Assembly (NCBI RefSeq): GCF_001715975.1 | Contig: NZ_MARB01000019.1 | Coordinates: 1-64,000, forward strand | Origin: Candidatus Thiodiazotropha endolucinida | GTDB lineage: Bacteria > Pseudomonadota > Gammaproteobacteria > Chromatiales > Chromatiaceae | Length of the DNA: 64,000 nt | Reading direction: 5' to 3' | Shown here: positions 1-9,457 of the stretch, in pieces | Numbering within the stretch: the first letter of the stretch is position 1 | Layout of the letters: each line of letters opens with the position of its first letter | Made by a program: the position numbers and the translations under genes | The notes under the pieces: generated by a model | Told to the model about the DNA's origin: nothing | The model's database searches: none | Seen by the model: the letters and a program-made list of their open reading frames with translations, nothing else

Positions 1-242
1 AGGGGTGCCAGGCGCAGCCCCAGCTCCCGGCGCATGGCGTCGCTCTGGGCGTGGTTGACCGCGCCCTTGCGCACCGCTTCGAATGTGGCGTAGTTGATAG
101 TGGTCTTGGCATCGAAGAGCAGTGCGCTTTGCAGGCCACCCAGTCCCATCAGCAGCAGTGCCGGTAGTGAGACCAGCAGCTCCGTCATGGCAGCGCCACG
201 TTGTCCTTTGAACAAACGGCTCAACATCCCTTTGATCTGCAT
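1..242 (-). CDS. TadE-like pilus assembly protein (partial, runs off the left edge)
   Basis: Only the first 80 codons are in the window. The start is ATG at 242, preceded by an AGGAG-type ribosome site. The visible protein has a short basic stretch, then G-Q-R-G-A-A-M-T-E-L followed by a hydrophobic segment (about residues 20-38). This is the class III pseudopilin signature of TadE/TadF proteins, in which the prepilin peptidase cuts before a segment containing the conserved Glu. It lies downstream of the other Tad genes in the same direction and probably acts as a minor pseudopilin. The C-terminus cannot be judged. Confidence 0.7.
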   Translation of the reverse strand, partial: MQIKGMLSRLFKGQRGAAMTELLVSLPALLLMGLGGLQSALLFDAKTTINYATFEAVRKGAVNHAQSDAMRRELGLRLAP

Positions 243-288
243 CCTGCTCTCCTAAATGAACTACTACTTTATGTTGTTTTGTCGTTTC

Positions 289-774
289 TCAGTAACGAAT
301 CAATCCTTTCGCCGGTGAAGGAATATCACTGATCGGTTTGTAGATGATTTCCCGCAGTTTTTTGAGCTTGGTTTCTATCGCCAGCCGTTCATAGCTTGAT
401 TCCTCAGCCAAATTCTGCGCCCTCTGTAATGACTGATGCGCTTTCATCAAATAGGCTTCCGCCAGATTGTGATATGGTTTCGGTTGCCTTGGGTCACGCT
501 GTAGTGATGATTCATAGGCATGAATCGCGGCCTCGATATTGGCCTGATGGAGCCGTGAGTTTCCGAGCCTGAACCAGGCATAGAAATCATTGGGGGCAAT
601 CTCTGTAATTGCGTGATAGTGTTGCTCCGCTTCAACCCACCTGCCCTGCTCATAGGCGCTGTCAGCAATCTCCAGATTTGTAAAAGCCTTCTGCTTGGGA
701 GCAGTTCCGTTGCATGCTGTAAGCGTAATAACCACTAATGCACATAGAATTTGAATCACTGCTTTGTTTAACAC
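289..774 (-). CDS. TPR-repeat lipoprotein, TadD-like
   Basis: About 161 residues. The GTG at 774 is preferred over an ATG at 819 because it puts a typical lipoprotein signal at the N-terminus, with L-T-A-C and the lipid-modified Cys near residue 21. Two to three tetratricopeptide repeats follow (about residues 35-110; A-W-F-R-L-G-N and P-Y-H-N-L-A-E-A-Y are visible). TadD proteins of Tad loci are TPR lipoproteins thought to help assemble the secretin, and the position beside tadABC suggests that role. The identity as TadD rests on domain type and context only. It could be a general TPR lipoprotein. Confidence 0.6.
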   Translation of the reverse strand: MLNKAVIQILCALVVITLTACNGTAPKQKAFTNLEIADSAYEQGRWVEAEQHYHAITEIAPNDFYAWFRLGNSRLHQANIEAAIHAYESSLQRDPRQPKPYHNLAEAYLMKAHQSLQRAQNLAEESSYERLAIETKLKKLREIIYKPISDIPSPAKGLIRY

Positions 775-799
775 AATGGCCCTCTTAAACAGTCGCTGA

Positions 800-1159
800 T
801 TACCAATAAAAATGATCACTCTCGGAAATACCCTGTTTACTGATCACTCCCTGGTTCAGTTCCAGTGTGTAGTAGGCGCCACGTGCCGATGCAGTACGAA
901 AGGGCTTGACACCCTCCTGACACTTCACCACCTTACCCTTCTTGTCCATAAAGACCAGATCCAGTGGATAATGCATCCAAAATGTATGGACTGATGCGCA
1001 GCGCTTGAGCAATAGACCATCAGAATCGTCAAGCCGCTTTTTCCCTAATAGTCCGCGCAGACGAGTCAAATAGCTATCCGCTACCCATGCATCGAGTACA
1101 GGAGATTCTTTGGCGTGACAGTCTTCAGTCGCATGTCTTTTGAGCCTGATACGTTTCAT
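800..1159 (-). CDS. DUF192 family protein
   Basis: 119 residues. The motif R-L-R-G-L-L-G near residue 33, the segment S-V-H-T-F-W-M-H-Y-P-L-D-L-V-F (about 56-70) and the C-terminal L-E-L-N-Q-G are the DUF192 fold signature. Members are usually exported, but no signal peptide is visible here. The family has no assigned biochemical role. It often sits next to Tad or TadE-type genes, as here. Its start region lies just downstream of the preceding lipoprotein gene on the same strand, so it is probably part of the same transcript. Confidence 0.7.
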   Translation of the reverse strand: MKRIRLKRHATEDCHAKESPVLDAWVADSYLTRLRGLLGKKRLDDSDGLLLKRCASVHTFWMHYPLDLVFMDKKGKVVKCQEGVKPFRTASARGAYYTLELNQGVISKQGISESDHFYW

Positions 1160-1185
1160 GTTCCCTACTCTTGCTCAGTCACCTG

Positions 1186-1773
1186 TTAGTCTTCACCATC
1201 ATCTTCGGTTTGAGTATTGATCTCCATAGCGCCATAGCCATCCCCGGCGTAAGCATGCAGTGTTGCGCGGTAGCCACCACAGGATGTATTCGTTCTTACG
1301 ATGACTGCCTTGGTTCCGTGATATTTCTCGGTTTCCGTTTCATAGAGTATCGGATCGCCGGAACCACTCACCAGCTCCTCCGGGTGATCCACAACACCAT
1401 TGCCATTGAGGTCGTCATAGAGGTAAAACACATGCTGGTTACTGAGTATTGGATTGGATGTGGAGTTGGAAGGTGAGAGATAGAGCTCCAACTTCATCTC
1501 ACCAATCGGTCTATCATTAGGATCACTGACAGTAACCACCATGACATTGTCTTGATAATCGTCAGGGTAGAAGATGCATTGACCTTGATTATCGAGCAAT
1601 TCGGTTACTGTCCAGGAAAAGGATGTAGGCGCGATTGAGACATTTGTACCTGGTGAGAATTGATCATTACTGTTGTTACATGCTGAGAAAAAAAGGCTCA
1701 ACAAACCAACCGATAGCCCACTGACCAATCGTTTGGTGTATGTGGTATCAATAATTTTTAATGTAGACTTCAT
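1186..1773 (-). CDS. Hypothetical lipoprotein with one EF-hand-like loop
   Basis: 195 residues. The ATG at 1773 follows an AGGA site. A long basic N-terminus leads into a hydrophobic stretch ending F-S-A-C, so the lipidated Cys is about residue 32. Residues 121-133 (D-L-N-G-N-G-V-V-D-H-P-E-E) match a calcium-binding EF-hand loop, with Asp/Asn at positions 1, 3, 5 and 9 and Glu at 12. The rest resembles a beta-sandwich but I do not recognise the family. It lies between tadC and the DUF192 gene, so it may be an accessory surface protein of the pilus. That is inference from position. Confidence 0.6.
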   Translation of the reverse strand: MKSTLKIIDTTYTKRLVSGLSVGLLSLFFSACNNSNDQFSPGTNVSIAPTSFSWTVTELLDNQGQCIFYPDDYQDNVMVVTVSDPNDRPIGEMKLELYLSPSNSTSNPILSNQHVFYLYDDLNGNGVVDHPEELVSGSGDPILYETETEKYHGTKAVIVRTNTSCGGYRATLHAYAGDGYGAMEINTQTEDDGED

Positions 1774-1782
1774 TTAAGCTTC

Positions 1783-2703
1783 CTAACCTGGCCAGTTAAA
1801 GGCCCATACCAATGGCTTGAATACAGCCCATGTCAACACACCCTTTTGAATCGCGCTGCTAAGGATGACAAAGATGATGATCAAAAAGGTGTTGGGAAAA
1901 ATAAACATAACCAGCGGGCCGAGTAACTTGACCGGCGCCTCCATGGCCAGTTTTTCCGCTTTCTGGAATCGGGTCGACCTCAATTGATCGGCCTGCGCTT
2001 TGAGTACAGGCCCGAGACTCGAACCTGTCTTTTCAGCCTGGATAATACTACTGACGACGTTTCTTATGCTTTCAGTGTCTACACGATCGCCTAAGTCGCG
2101 CAGTGAATCCGACCTTGGTTTTCCTGCTCGAATATCCCTGAGAACGCGACTGAATTCTTGCCTGAGAGGTCCGTCCGATGCCTTATTGATGGCCTGTTGC
2201 AGTCCACCGGTAAAATTGGTTCCCGATTCTACGGCCAGAATGATGATATCGAGATAGAATGGCAATTCCCTAAAAATGCTTTTATTACGTTCCTCTGTTG
2301 CTTCACGTAACCATAATTCCGGATAGAAGAAACCACCTACCAGGCCGAGCACCATCATATACCATGCATTGGACCCGATCATACTCAGCAAAACATAGAC
2401 GAAGAGTGAAAACACTACAGCCGCAATAACTTTACCCGCAAAGAACTGGTCAGGACTCAACATATAGTCTATCCCTGCTTTCCTTAGCCTTAACAAAGTG
2501 ACGATACGATAGTTTTGGGTAATCAGCGGCCCGAAATAGTGTACAAATGCACTGACAAGCGGCCAGGTCAGTCGAAATCCCAATGGCGGTCGGTCAAGAT
2601 AGGATCTGTCCTGATCCGGAACCACGGCAAACACCCGATATGTGTTCCAGATAATCAGGGTAACTACCCCACCGAACATTATGCTGACGATTAGAAATTC
2701 CAT
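1783..2703 (-). CDS. tadC: Tad pilus inner-membrane platform protein TadC
   Basis: 306 residues. This is a type II secretion F-domain protein: an N-terminal membrane segment (about 3-22), a pair of helices around 85-130, a cytoplasmic F domain (about 155-265, with L-P-F-Y-L-D-I-I-I-L-A-V-E-S-G) and a C-terminal membrane anchor. TadB and TadC together form the platform that couples the TadA motor to pilus polymerisation. The start codon directly follows the tadB stop with no gap, so translation is probably coupled. Confidence 0.88.
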   Translation of the reverse strand: MEFLIVSIMFGGVVTLIIWNTYRVFAVVPDQDRSYLDRPPLGFRLTWPLVSAFVHYFGPLITQNYRIVTLLRLRKAGIDYMLSPDQFFAGKVIAAVVFSLFVYVLLSMIGSNAWYMMVLGLVGGFFYPELWLREATEERNKSIFRELPFYLDIIILAVESGTNFTGGLQQAINKASDGPLRQEFSRVLRDIRAGKPRSDSLRDLGDRVDTESIRNVVSSIIQAEKTGSSLGPVLKAQADQLRSTRFQKAEKLAMEAPVKLLGPLVMFIFPNTFLIIIFVILSSAIQKGVLTWAVFKPLVWAFNWPG

Positions 2704-3555
2704 TTAAATATCTATATTGACTATTTTTCGAATCATTAACCCACCAATAATCTCAAGGATTATGATGATGGCTAAAAAGATCCAACCAAGCAGATTGGTG
2801 AATATTGGTGCGATATTTTCACGATCGACAAAATAGAGTGCGGCGATAATGAAGAACGGCAATAAACCGACCACCCAGCCCTGCAAGATTCCCTGAGATG
2901 TGAGTGCCTTGATCTTGCCCTCCATCTCCATCTTCCGCCTCAGGCTATCCGACAATCGACGGAATATTTCCGATAGGTTACCACCCACATCATTTGCAAT
3001 TTGCGTTGCTGTGACAACCAAATCCAGTTCTTCGGCCTGCACACGTTCAGCAAGATTATCCATCGCTTCGGACAGGCTCATACCAAGCCTCTGTTCCCTT
3101 AGAACCAGTGAAAACTCCTGGCTTATAGGTCCCTTGGTCTCATTCACCATGGTTTCCACAGCTGAAATGAAGGTCTGTCCGGCACTCATACCACTGGCAA
3201 TCTGTGTCAATGCATCAGGTAGTGCATGAATAAGTTTCTCCTTGCGCTTGGCCTCCATCCGTATGAGCAGTAATTTCGGCATTACCAGTAATACAAGGAC
3301 CGCCAGTGCGATATAGAAAAAAGATCCGGTAAAAAAGTAGATGACAACCGGTAACGTCAGCAATGACGCTATATTCAGCAAGAACATCTTTTTTGCATCT
3401 ACAAAGAGAAACAGGTTCTCAAGTTTGCTCTCAGTTTGCTCTGTAAATACCGATTGATAGCGCTCATAGCCATGCACACTGAATCCCAACAGTACCCAGA
3501 TAGCGGCACTGATGGCTACAAACACAAATGCAAGAATAAAATTGATGTCCATCAA
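2704..3555 (-). CDS. tadB: Tad pilus inner-membrane platform protein TadB
   Basis: 283 residues. It has membrane segments at about 5-25 and 65-95, a T2SSF domain at about 110-230 (L-P-D-A-L-T-Q-I-A-S-G-M-S-A-G and L-R-E-Q-R-L-G-M-S-L-S-E-A) and two C-terminal membrane helices. It is the partner of TadC in the pilus base. The start overlaps the end of tadA by four bases (ATGA type), which indicates one operon. Length and order (tadA-tadB-tadC) are normal for the system. Confidence 0.9.
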   Translation of the reverse strand: MMDINFILAFVFVAISAAIWVLLGFSVHGYERYQSVFTEQTESKLENLFLFVDAKKMFLLNIASLLTLPVVIYFFTGSFFYIALAVLVLLVMPKLLLIRMEAKRKEKLIHALPDALTQIASGMSAGQTFISAVETMVNETKGPISQEFSLVLREQRLGMSLSEAMDNLAERVQAEELDLVVTATQIANDVGGNLSEIFRRLSDSLRRKMEMEGKIKALTSQGILQGWVVGLLPFFIIAALYFVDRENIAPIFTNLLGWIFLAIIIILEIIGGLMIRKIVNIDI

Positions 3556-5246
3556 TGGAACTCGTCTTTTTCGTTTCCGAAGATTGATAAATCAACCGGG
3601 ACGCCGATTGATTTCAATGACTCATAGAAGGACGGTACGAAACCAGAGGCAACAAACTCACCCCATACTTTCCCCTGTTCGTTGAATCCACGCTGTCTGA
3701 ATTCGAAGATATCCTGCAGCTGAATTGTGCTACCCTCAATACTGGTAACCTCTGTAATTTTTGAAATTTTCCTGGAACCACAAGCATATCGTGTCTGCTG
3801 AACTATAATGTTAACCGCAGATGCTATCTGTTCACGAATGGCCGTGACCGGCAGATCCATACCTGCCATCAATACCATTACCTCAAGCCTTGAAAGTGCA
3901 TCCCTCGGGCTGTTGGCATGTGCCGTAGTGAGTGAACCATCATGGCCGGTATTCATTGCCTGCAGCATATCAAGGGCCTCGCCTCCCCGGCACTCACCAA
4001 CGATAATACGATCAGGACGCATACGCAGTGTGTTTTTCACCAATTCTCGAATGGTGACAGCACCACGCCCCTCTATATTTGCCGGTTTTGCCTCCAGCGA
4101 TACCAGATTAGGTTGGTAGAGTTTAAGCTCGGCAGCGTCTTCCACGGTGACTATGCGCTCACCATCCGGTATGAAGCTTGACAACACATTCAGCAAGGTG
4201 GTCTTACCCGAACCGGTACCGCCGGATACGATGACATTCTTGCGCTGCTCGACACAAACCCTGAGGAAATCGACCATTTCCTGATTGATCGATCCGTAAT
4301 CTATGATGTCGCTGAATGACAATCGATGTTTAGCGAATTTTCTGATTGTCAGGCTAGGTCCCTTAATAGCCAATGGCGGGATAATAGCGTTGACGCGAGA
4401 GCCATCCTTTAAACGGGCATCAACCATAGGACTTCCTTCATCAATGCGTCTGCCCAACGGAGTAATAATGCGTTCAATGACTGACATGACGGCCTGGTCG
4501 CTACTGAAGTTTTCACCGCTATTGATCAATTTGCCGGCACGTTCTACAAAAACTTCCTGGTGATTGTTGACCATGATCTCCGTAATTGAATCATCTTCGA
4601 GAAAACGTTCAAGCGGACCAAGACCGACAGCCTCGTTGAGCACGCTACTACGAAGCTTTGTAATGTCGATATCAGCGGGAAGATCTGATGAGATGCGGCC
4701 AATGATTTGATCAATAAGTGTTTCTGCCTCGACCCTTAACTGTTCATCAGACATGCTGTGCACGTCTTTTCGCCGGAGATCCATCTCAGAAATCAGCTGT
4801 TCGTGGATTATTCTTGTCCAGTAGAGAATTATCTTTCCTTGTTCATTGATCAGGCTATTGACAGGGATGGTTTCTTGTACCGGTTCTTTTATTTCCCGGT
4901 CTGCGTCTGTGCTCTCATCAACAGGATGTTGCGTTATTGCAGAATTTGCCTTGCTTGGGTCAATCTCCACTCTCAGGATGACATCACCGATTGTAATCTC
5001 GTCATTGTCTGTCAAAGGACCATAGTTGATAACACGTTCTCTATTGACCCAGATTCCTGTGATACTTCCCAAGTCCTCAATGTGTATCTGGTTGTTTTGC
5101 GAAAAAAGTGTTGCATGTCTTTTCGCAATATGTCGATGTTTGAATACCAGATCGCTATGACGCGCGCTGCCAATTACACACCTGTCTCCCTTTACAGTGT
5201 AACGAGTCCGGCGCTTGCGGCCTTGTTGGTAATGAATATCAAACAT
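3552..5246 (-). CDS. tadA: Tad pilus assembly ATPase TadA/CpaF with an N-terminal FHA domain
   Basis: 564 residues, about 100 longer than usual CpaF. Residues 20-93 form an FHA domain (V-I-G-S-A-R-H-S-D and H-A-T-L-F, then G-I-W-V-N), a phosphothreonine-binding module. A linker leads to the secretion ATPase: Walker [10 protein letters not shown] at 342-350, Walker B region R-I-I-V-G-E-C-R at 413-420, and the His box [13 protein letters not shown] near 433-445. It is the cytoplasmic motor for pilus extension and possibly retraction. The fusion suggests that pilus activity responds to Ser/Thr phosphorylation. No TadZ/CpaE gene lies between the secretin and this gene. Confidence 0.9.
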   Translation of the reverse strand: MFDIHYQQGRKRRTRYTVKGDRCVIGSARHSDLVFKHRHIAKRHATLFSQNNQIHIEDLGSITGIWVNRERVINYGPLTDNDEITIGDVILRVEIDPSKANSAITQHPVDESTDADREIKEPVQETIPVNSLINEQGKIILYWTRIIHEQLISEMDLRRKDVHSMSDEQLRVEAETLIDQIIGRISSDLPADIDITKLRSSVLNEAVGLGPLERFLEDDSITEIMVNNHQEVFVERAGKLINSGENFSSDQAVMSVIERIITPLGRRIDEGSPMVDARLKDGSRVNAIIPPLAIKGPSLTIRKFAKHRLSFSDIIDYGSINQEMVDFLRVCVEQRKNVIVSGGTGSGKTTLLNVLSSFIPDGERIVTVEDAAELKLYQPNLVSLEAKPANIEGRGAVTIRELVKNTLRMRPDRIIVGECRGGEALDMLQAMNTGHDGSLTTAHANSPRDALSRLEVMVLMAGMDLPVTAIREQIASAVNIIVQQTRYACGSRKISKITEVTSIEGSTIQLQDIFEFRQRGFNEQGKVWGEFVASGFVPSFYESLKSIGVPVDLSIFGNEKDEFH

Positions 5247-5251
5247 TTCGA

Positions 5252-6370
5252 TTAATCCAGGATGCTGAATTCGAGCTCTTTCTTCAGTTGATTAACGGCA
5301 TTGTTTCGAACCCCCATCAGATTTTTTGCCCTTTGATCATAGGTATCATCAATTTCAACAACCTCTGGTGTGAGAAAGACCACCATTTCTGACATTTCAT
5401 GCTGAATATCATTACTCTTAAAAAGGTCGCCAAGCACAGGTAAATCACCCAGTCCTGGAACCTTACTGGTGCCCCTGCCTTGTTTTGCTTTTAACAATCC
5501 CGAAATAACGATTGTCTGTCCAGAATGAACATTGACTATAGTCTCCGTTTCATTCTTTAAAATACCCGGCACATCCAACACAATTGTAGACGTGTCGATC
5601 TCGCTGACTTCTGCTTTTATGGTTGTATATATCTGCTTTTCATTATTTACCCGCGGTGAAATATCCAGCTTTATTCCGTACTGCTTGAATTCTACGCTGG
5701 TTCCACCATTTGTACCGATCACGGGTATAGGATACTCGCCGCCGGATATAAATTTGGCAGTACCACCATTGACGCAGCTGAGAACAGGCTCTGATAACAC
5801 GACAGCATCACCGTCTGATGCCAGTAGATTGATGCGTGATGTCAAGGCTGTCGCTATACCGAAGTAAGACGCGAAGGGCTTCATATTGAGAGGCAGTGGT
5901 GTACCATCAATTGCTGAGGTTGGCGACCTGAACAGGGAATTCGTTACAAAATCGCCGACTGTTGCGAAGGTTGGTCCATCTAAATCCGTCGACCAGTCTA
6001 TGCCGAGCTTGGAGATCGCACTTTTTCTGAACTCAACCATCTTGACACTGATCCTTATCATACTATCCATTCGAACACGCTTCTCAGGATCTTGCTCTGT
6101 TACCCGAAAATTGTATTGACTATAACTTCCATCCTTATTCCAAAGACGCAAGGAGGTACTTCCTGCTTTCTCGCCAATCACCAGTAATTCATCTGTACTA
6201 AGTATTTCGAGCTTGATTATACCTGCCTGTCCAATCGCAACACGGTCAACAGATACTTTACCGAGTATCCTGACCTCACCAATAAACAGATCGACATTCT
6301 TTGCATAAACACTGGTTGCAATCATCACCATATATAAGGTGATGACTGTTTTTAAGACTCTACTAATCAC
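5252..6370 (-). CDS. cpaC: Tad pilus secretin CpaC/RcpA
   Basis: 372 residues with a Sec signal peptide ending near Y-A-K (residue 24). The N-terminal pilus-motif domain (about 25-95) is followed by the type II/III secretin domain (about 180-345), which includes L-S-E-P-V-L-S-C-V-N-G-G, the E-Y-P-I-P-V element and V-P-G-L-G-D-L-P-V-L-G-D-L-F near residue 300. It forms the outer-membrane channel through which the Flp pilus passes. It is shorter than most RcpA proteins (about 450-500), having less N-domain. The stop lies five bases before tadA. Confidence 0.88.
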   Translation of the reverse strand: MISRVLKTVITLYMVMIATSVYAKNVDLFIGEVRILGKVSVDRVAIGQAGIIKLEILSTDELLVIGEKAGSTSLRLWNKDGSYSQYNFRVTEQDPEKRVRMDSMIRISVKMVEFRKSAISKLGIDWSTDLDGPTFATVGDFVTNSLFRSPTSAIDGTPLPLNMKPFASYFGIATALTSRINLLASDGDAVVLSEPVLSCVNGGTAKFISGGEYPIPVIGTNGGTSVEFKQYGIKLDISPRVNNEKQIYTTIKAEVSEIDTSTIVLDVPGILKNETETIVNVHSGQTIVISGLLKAKQGRGTSKVPGLGDLPVLGDLFKSNDIQHEMSEMVVFLTPEVVEIDDTYDQRAKNLMGVRNNAVNQLKKELEFSILD

Positions 6371-6416
6371 TTGTTGATTGTCCTCAAAAAGGCCTTATTC
6401 CGTATAAGAATCTAGC

Positions 6417-7253
6417 TCATATACCACCAATAATGTACTCAATTCCTTTTTCTTTTCGGACAATCCGTTTCCTGATTTTAGGTTTTGGATTCGGCTTGTT
6501 TAACAAGCGCGCAACTGTCATTGGATCATCGCTAATCAATTCATCATCTTGCGGTGAACGCAACAGCGCGGTAATCTTTCCAATACTTTTAGCAAGCGTT
6601 ATTTTTTCTGCCACTTCCGGCGTCACTTCAACAGTAATGATTCGAAATGAGTCATCTGACTGCCTTCCGGTTTTATCTATTTGGGTATAGGGACCAGTCG
6701 CAATCACATGCAGATTTTGAATTATCGGAATGATCCTGTCCTTGTAGTCAAGTAACAGATCAATTTTGTCATTCGGTTGAAGAAAACCTGATATTGAATT
6801 GATTTTGTCAACAGTGAAGGCAAGCGCCCTCTTACCGGGCTTTAGTTTACCTGAGAAGGTTGGTATCAATCCGCCTTCAAGATGAGCCCACAGCAGCGGT
6901 CGCCCCTTTGTGATATCAAAACTGACTCTTTGTCCTGTTGCAGTACCGAATGTTGACTCGGTAACCGCATTTTTGTGCGCATACTTTGCTGGGATTCTGC
7001 GTACAGAAAAGTCACGCAATGTAACAATTGTTCCTCTTTGGATATTTCTGTTCGGCACTACAAGAGCGACCATCTCCTCGGTCTTTTCCAGCTGGCTTTT
7101 GTAGTAGTTGACCTTTTTTTCGATAAAATCCTTTGTCAGATAAACCCCGCCCACACCAAGCACCACTGATATTATCAACATAATTACATTCTTGTTGAAA
7201 ATACTGACTTTCTTTCGTTGACCAGTGGAATCTTTAGTTTGCATCATATCCAT
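6417..7253 (-). CDS. cpaB: Flp pilus assembly protein CpaB/RcpC
   Basis: 278 residues. A basic N-terminus and one membrane helix (about 25-43) are followed by an SAF domain (about 60-130: P-N-R-N-I-Q-R-G-T-I-V-T-L-R-D-F) and an RcpC-type C-terminal domain (about 140-250: G-K-R-A-L-A-F-T-V-D-K-I-N-S-I-S-G-F). RcpC is a periplasmic protein thought to modify or gate the secretin. The position directly before cpaC is standard. Confidence 0.88.
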   Translation of the reverse strand: MDMMQTKDSTGQRKKVSIFNKNVIMLIISVVLGVGGVYLTKDFIEKKVNYYKSQLEKTEEMVALVVPNRNIQRGTIVTLRDFSVRRIPAKYAHKNAVTESTFGTATGQRVSFDITKGRPLLWAHLEGGLIPTFSGKLKPGKRALAFTVDKINSISGFLQPNDKIDLLLDYKDRIIPIIQNLHVIATGPYTQIDKTGRQSDDSFRIITVEVTPEVAEKITLAKSIGKITALLRSPQDDELISDDPMTVARLLNKPNPKPKIRKRIVRKEKGIEYIIGGI

Positions 7254-7271
7254 AGTTGTCTACTCGATCAT

Positions 7272-7469
7272 TTAGGGTAATGAATAGAGAAGAGACCTGT
7301 TTCGGTCATAGTCCCTAATCGAATCCATAAACAATCCCATCACTGACTGATTATCATCAGTTACTGGTGCAAACAAGAACATGACCAGTATGAATGTCAC
7401 TAAGACATACTCCAGGGCGATGTGGCCTGTTTGTTTGCTTTTTGTGTTTTTATGATCAGCTATTCTCAT
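7272..7469 (-). CDS. Small TadE/Flp-like single-pass protein
   Basis: 65 residues. A hydrophilic basic start is followed by G-H-I-A-L-E-Y and a hydrophobic stretch (about 25-41). The Gly/Glu placement mimics the class III prepilin cleavage site (G followed by Glu at +5, then Tyr), so it may be a minor pseudopilin processed by the Tad prepilin peptidase. It overlaps the end of the upstream gene by 14 bases. The family is not firmly recognised. Confidence 0.5.
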   Translation of the reverse strand: MRIADHKNTKSKQTGHIALEYVLVTFILVMFLFAPVTDDNQSVMGLFMDSIRDYDRNRSLLYSLP

Positions 7470-8190
7470 TCATCTCTACCAGGTTGGCGATGATTATGGT
7501 CTTGCCATCATCTGCTTCAGTTACAGCAATATCACAATGCCATTTATCCCTCCTGAAGTAGAGTATCGCTGTTTTTGTCTTTTCGCTTCCTCTAGCGTAT
7601 TGCCAACCATCCGCATGCATATTGTCACGATAATAGTCTCTATTTACATGTACGGAATATTCATTGAAAAACACCAACGTATATGCAGCTCTTCCCTTGT
7701 CGATCGATTCTGTGTTTGAGAGAAGCCGGCTGCCCTGGATGCGAGGAAATTCACTTGACCACTGGTTTGGCTTTGTTGCACGAGAAATATCAGTGACTAA
7801 TATATAACCCTCAGTAGATCCCCGGCTTGATTTTCGCGCCTGCACGACAACGCTTTTATCTGTTTCCATCTTACTTAACACATGCCATTCTCCGACATGT
7901 TTTTCCAAATAGGCAGGCACGTCGTTCCGGTATTTTGATATGTCTGACCAACGCTGTTTGTAGAATACCAACACTTCCGTCACCGAAGACTCTGTAGAAA
8001 ACTGCTTCATCTGCAATGGCATTCCGTTTTGAACAACCTCACCCACGTATATCACTGATGCAACTGGCGGATCTGCAACATCATGAATGTCATAAGCAGA
8101 GCAAGTGCTGCTAAACGCTATAGAACACATTGCATATCGCCAGATATCAATGAATTGTTTTACATTAAATGCCACTTTAGTCTTCCGCAT
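7456..8190 (-). CDS. Hypothetical secreted protein in the Tad locus
   Basis: About 244 residues from ATG 8190. That start is chosen because it gives a plausible signal peptide (basic start, then a short hydrophobic core ending near S-T-C-S-A-Y) and only 14 bases of overlap with the upstream gene; the longer reading frame would overlap by over 100. The mature part is rich in aromatic and charged residues with no motif I know. Short overlaps on both sides place it in the Tad transcript. It may be a periplasmic accessory protein, which is inference from position only. Confidence 0.5.
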   Translation of the reverse strand: MRKTKVAFNVKQFIDIWRYAMCSIAFSSTCSAYDIHDVADPPVASVIYVGEVVQNGMPLQMKQFSTESSVTEVLVFYKQRWSDISKYRNDVPAYLEKHVGEWHVLSKMETDKSVVVQARKSSRGSTEGYILVTDISRATKPNQWSSEFPRIQGSRLLSNTESIDKGRAAYTLVFFNEYSVHVNRDYYRDNMHADGWQYARGSEKTKTAILYFRRDKWHCDIAVTEADDGKTIIIANLVEMNENS

Positions 8191-9016
8191 ATCGATCCAT
8201 CGGTAACACATGAGGGTTAATATAACCAAACCCCCCATTGCTATCAGAACGAAGACCTTGAATATCCGCAAAGAAGGGTACAATGGTTGTCACACCAGCC
8301 AGCGTATCACCTACTGATTCCAGGGCTCCGGCCGGGACGAATGATCGTGATCGTCTTGCAGCTTGTGCAGGGTCTCTTGCGTCCCAACTATCTGCATAGA
8401 TTGTGTTTGAACGGCTAACACATGCTGCTATGGTTTCAGATTCCTGTCCATTACAGTCAACACCTGATGTCAAAATAGTATTACCAGCAACTTCAATCGA
8501 TACCCGGCCTGTATATAAACCATTCTCCTCGATATCCCACTGACCACCTGTAATACTGGCAAGTGTATCGCCAATTTCATCGATCCCTGCTGAAAGCGTG
8601 CCCGCTATACTCTCGGGACGTTGGTTGCTGACTACTGTATCAAAACCTCTGCCAAGCACCACAAGACGATTTTCCTCATCATCTTCGTCATAGCCAAAGC
8701 CGCTCCAAAACGGGTTCTCAAACCTCTCATCGGTAAGTACCTCACGGTCCGATCGTATCTGCAGATCAGGACGAACAAAAAATCGATTATTGACTTCTGA
8801 CTCCAATTGCTCGATATCTTTGTAATGTGGCCCTGCAATCGTCTGTTCCCAAGCCAGATAGCGACTTGACTGAGCAGTCGTATGATTAATATCTGCGATC
8901 TTGCCCATCAGTGGAATACCTGTCAGCAGAGGCACCGTAACTGTTGCGATTAAGATTGTTTCAACAGTGGCATTTCCCTTCTGTTTGAATAATCGGCACT
9001 GTTTGATGGCTATCAT
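8177..9016 (-). CDS. TadE-like pseudopilin/pilus assembly protein
   Basis: About 279 residues. ATG 9016 is preferred over 9046 because AAGGA lies eight bases upstream. The N-terminus has K-Q-K-G-N-A-T-V-E-T followed by a hydrophobic helix (about 20-40), matching the TadE-type class III signal with a conserved Glu. The large periplasmic part has acidic patches and two spaced Cys pairs but no known domain. It is probably a minor pseudopilin or tip-associated protein. Confidence 0.55.
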   Translation of the reverse strand: MIAIKQCRLFKQKGNATVETILIATVTVPLLTGIPLMGKIADINHTTAQSSRYLAWEQTIAGPHYKDIEQLESEVNNRFFVRPDLQIRSDREVLTDERFENPFWSGFGYDEDDEENRLVVLGRGFDTVVSNQRPESIAGTLSAGIDEIGDTLASITGGQWDIEENGLYTGRVSIEVAGNTILTSGVDCNGQESETIAACVSRSNTIYADSWDARDPAQAARRSRSFVPAGALESVGDTLAGVTTIVPFFADIQGLRSDSNGGFGYINPHVLPMDRYAED

Positions 9017-9067
9017 TAGTGTTTCCTTTTGTTGATCAACTCGCATAAACCAAAGCTGAATTGGTAA

Positions 9068-9445
9068 TCACAAGAATGATATGATTGCACTTTCCGCTGC
9101 CTCTTCTACAGCGTCCTCCAGTGCTTGCTGAAGTTGATCGGTCACCTGGTCGACAATCTCATCTTCGAACTGATCAACATATGCCTCTCCCTGTTGTTGA
9201 GCATACTGTTCAAGCATCCGTTCATACTGTCCGATCTGTGTTTGTGCCGCGGTGCTGACACCTTGTAAAATACCTTGCTGCAGGTCGCTTGCCACCAAGT
9301 CTGTACTGTAATGCATGTTTTGCAGTTGTGTGAGCTGTGAATCCACATTAACCAGCTGGTTCTCTAGTTCTGCGCGTCTTTCCTCATCCGTAGTGCTGCT
9401 TAATTGCGTTTGCAGTGACTCTTCGAGGTCAAGTAATCGCTGCAA
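9068..9445 (-). CDS. Coiled-coil hypothetical protein
   Basis: 125 residues, starting from TTG at 9445 with a strong purine-rich ribosome site (AGAAGAGG) just upstream. It is almost entirely predicted alpha-helix, rich in Gln, Glu and Leu with heptad spacing (about 1-45 and 60-120). There is no signal peptide or membrane segment. It starts 12 bases after the TadG-like gene. I do not recognise it. It could be a cytoplasmic scaffold, or an assembly chaperone for the large pseudopilins either side. Confidence 0.5.
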   Translation of the reverse strand: MQRLLDLEESLQTQLSSTTDEERRAELENQLVNVDSQLTQLQNMHYSTDLVASDLQQGILQGVSTAAQTQIGQYERMLEQYAQQQGEAYVDQFEDEIVDQVTDQLQQALEDAVEEAAESAIISFL

Positions 9446-9457
9446 TTCCTCTTCTCT

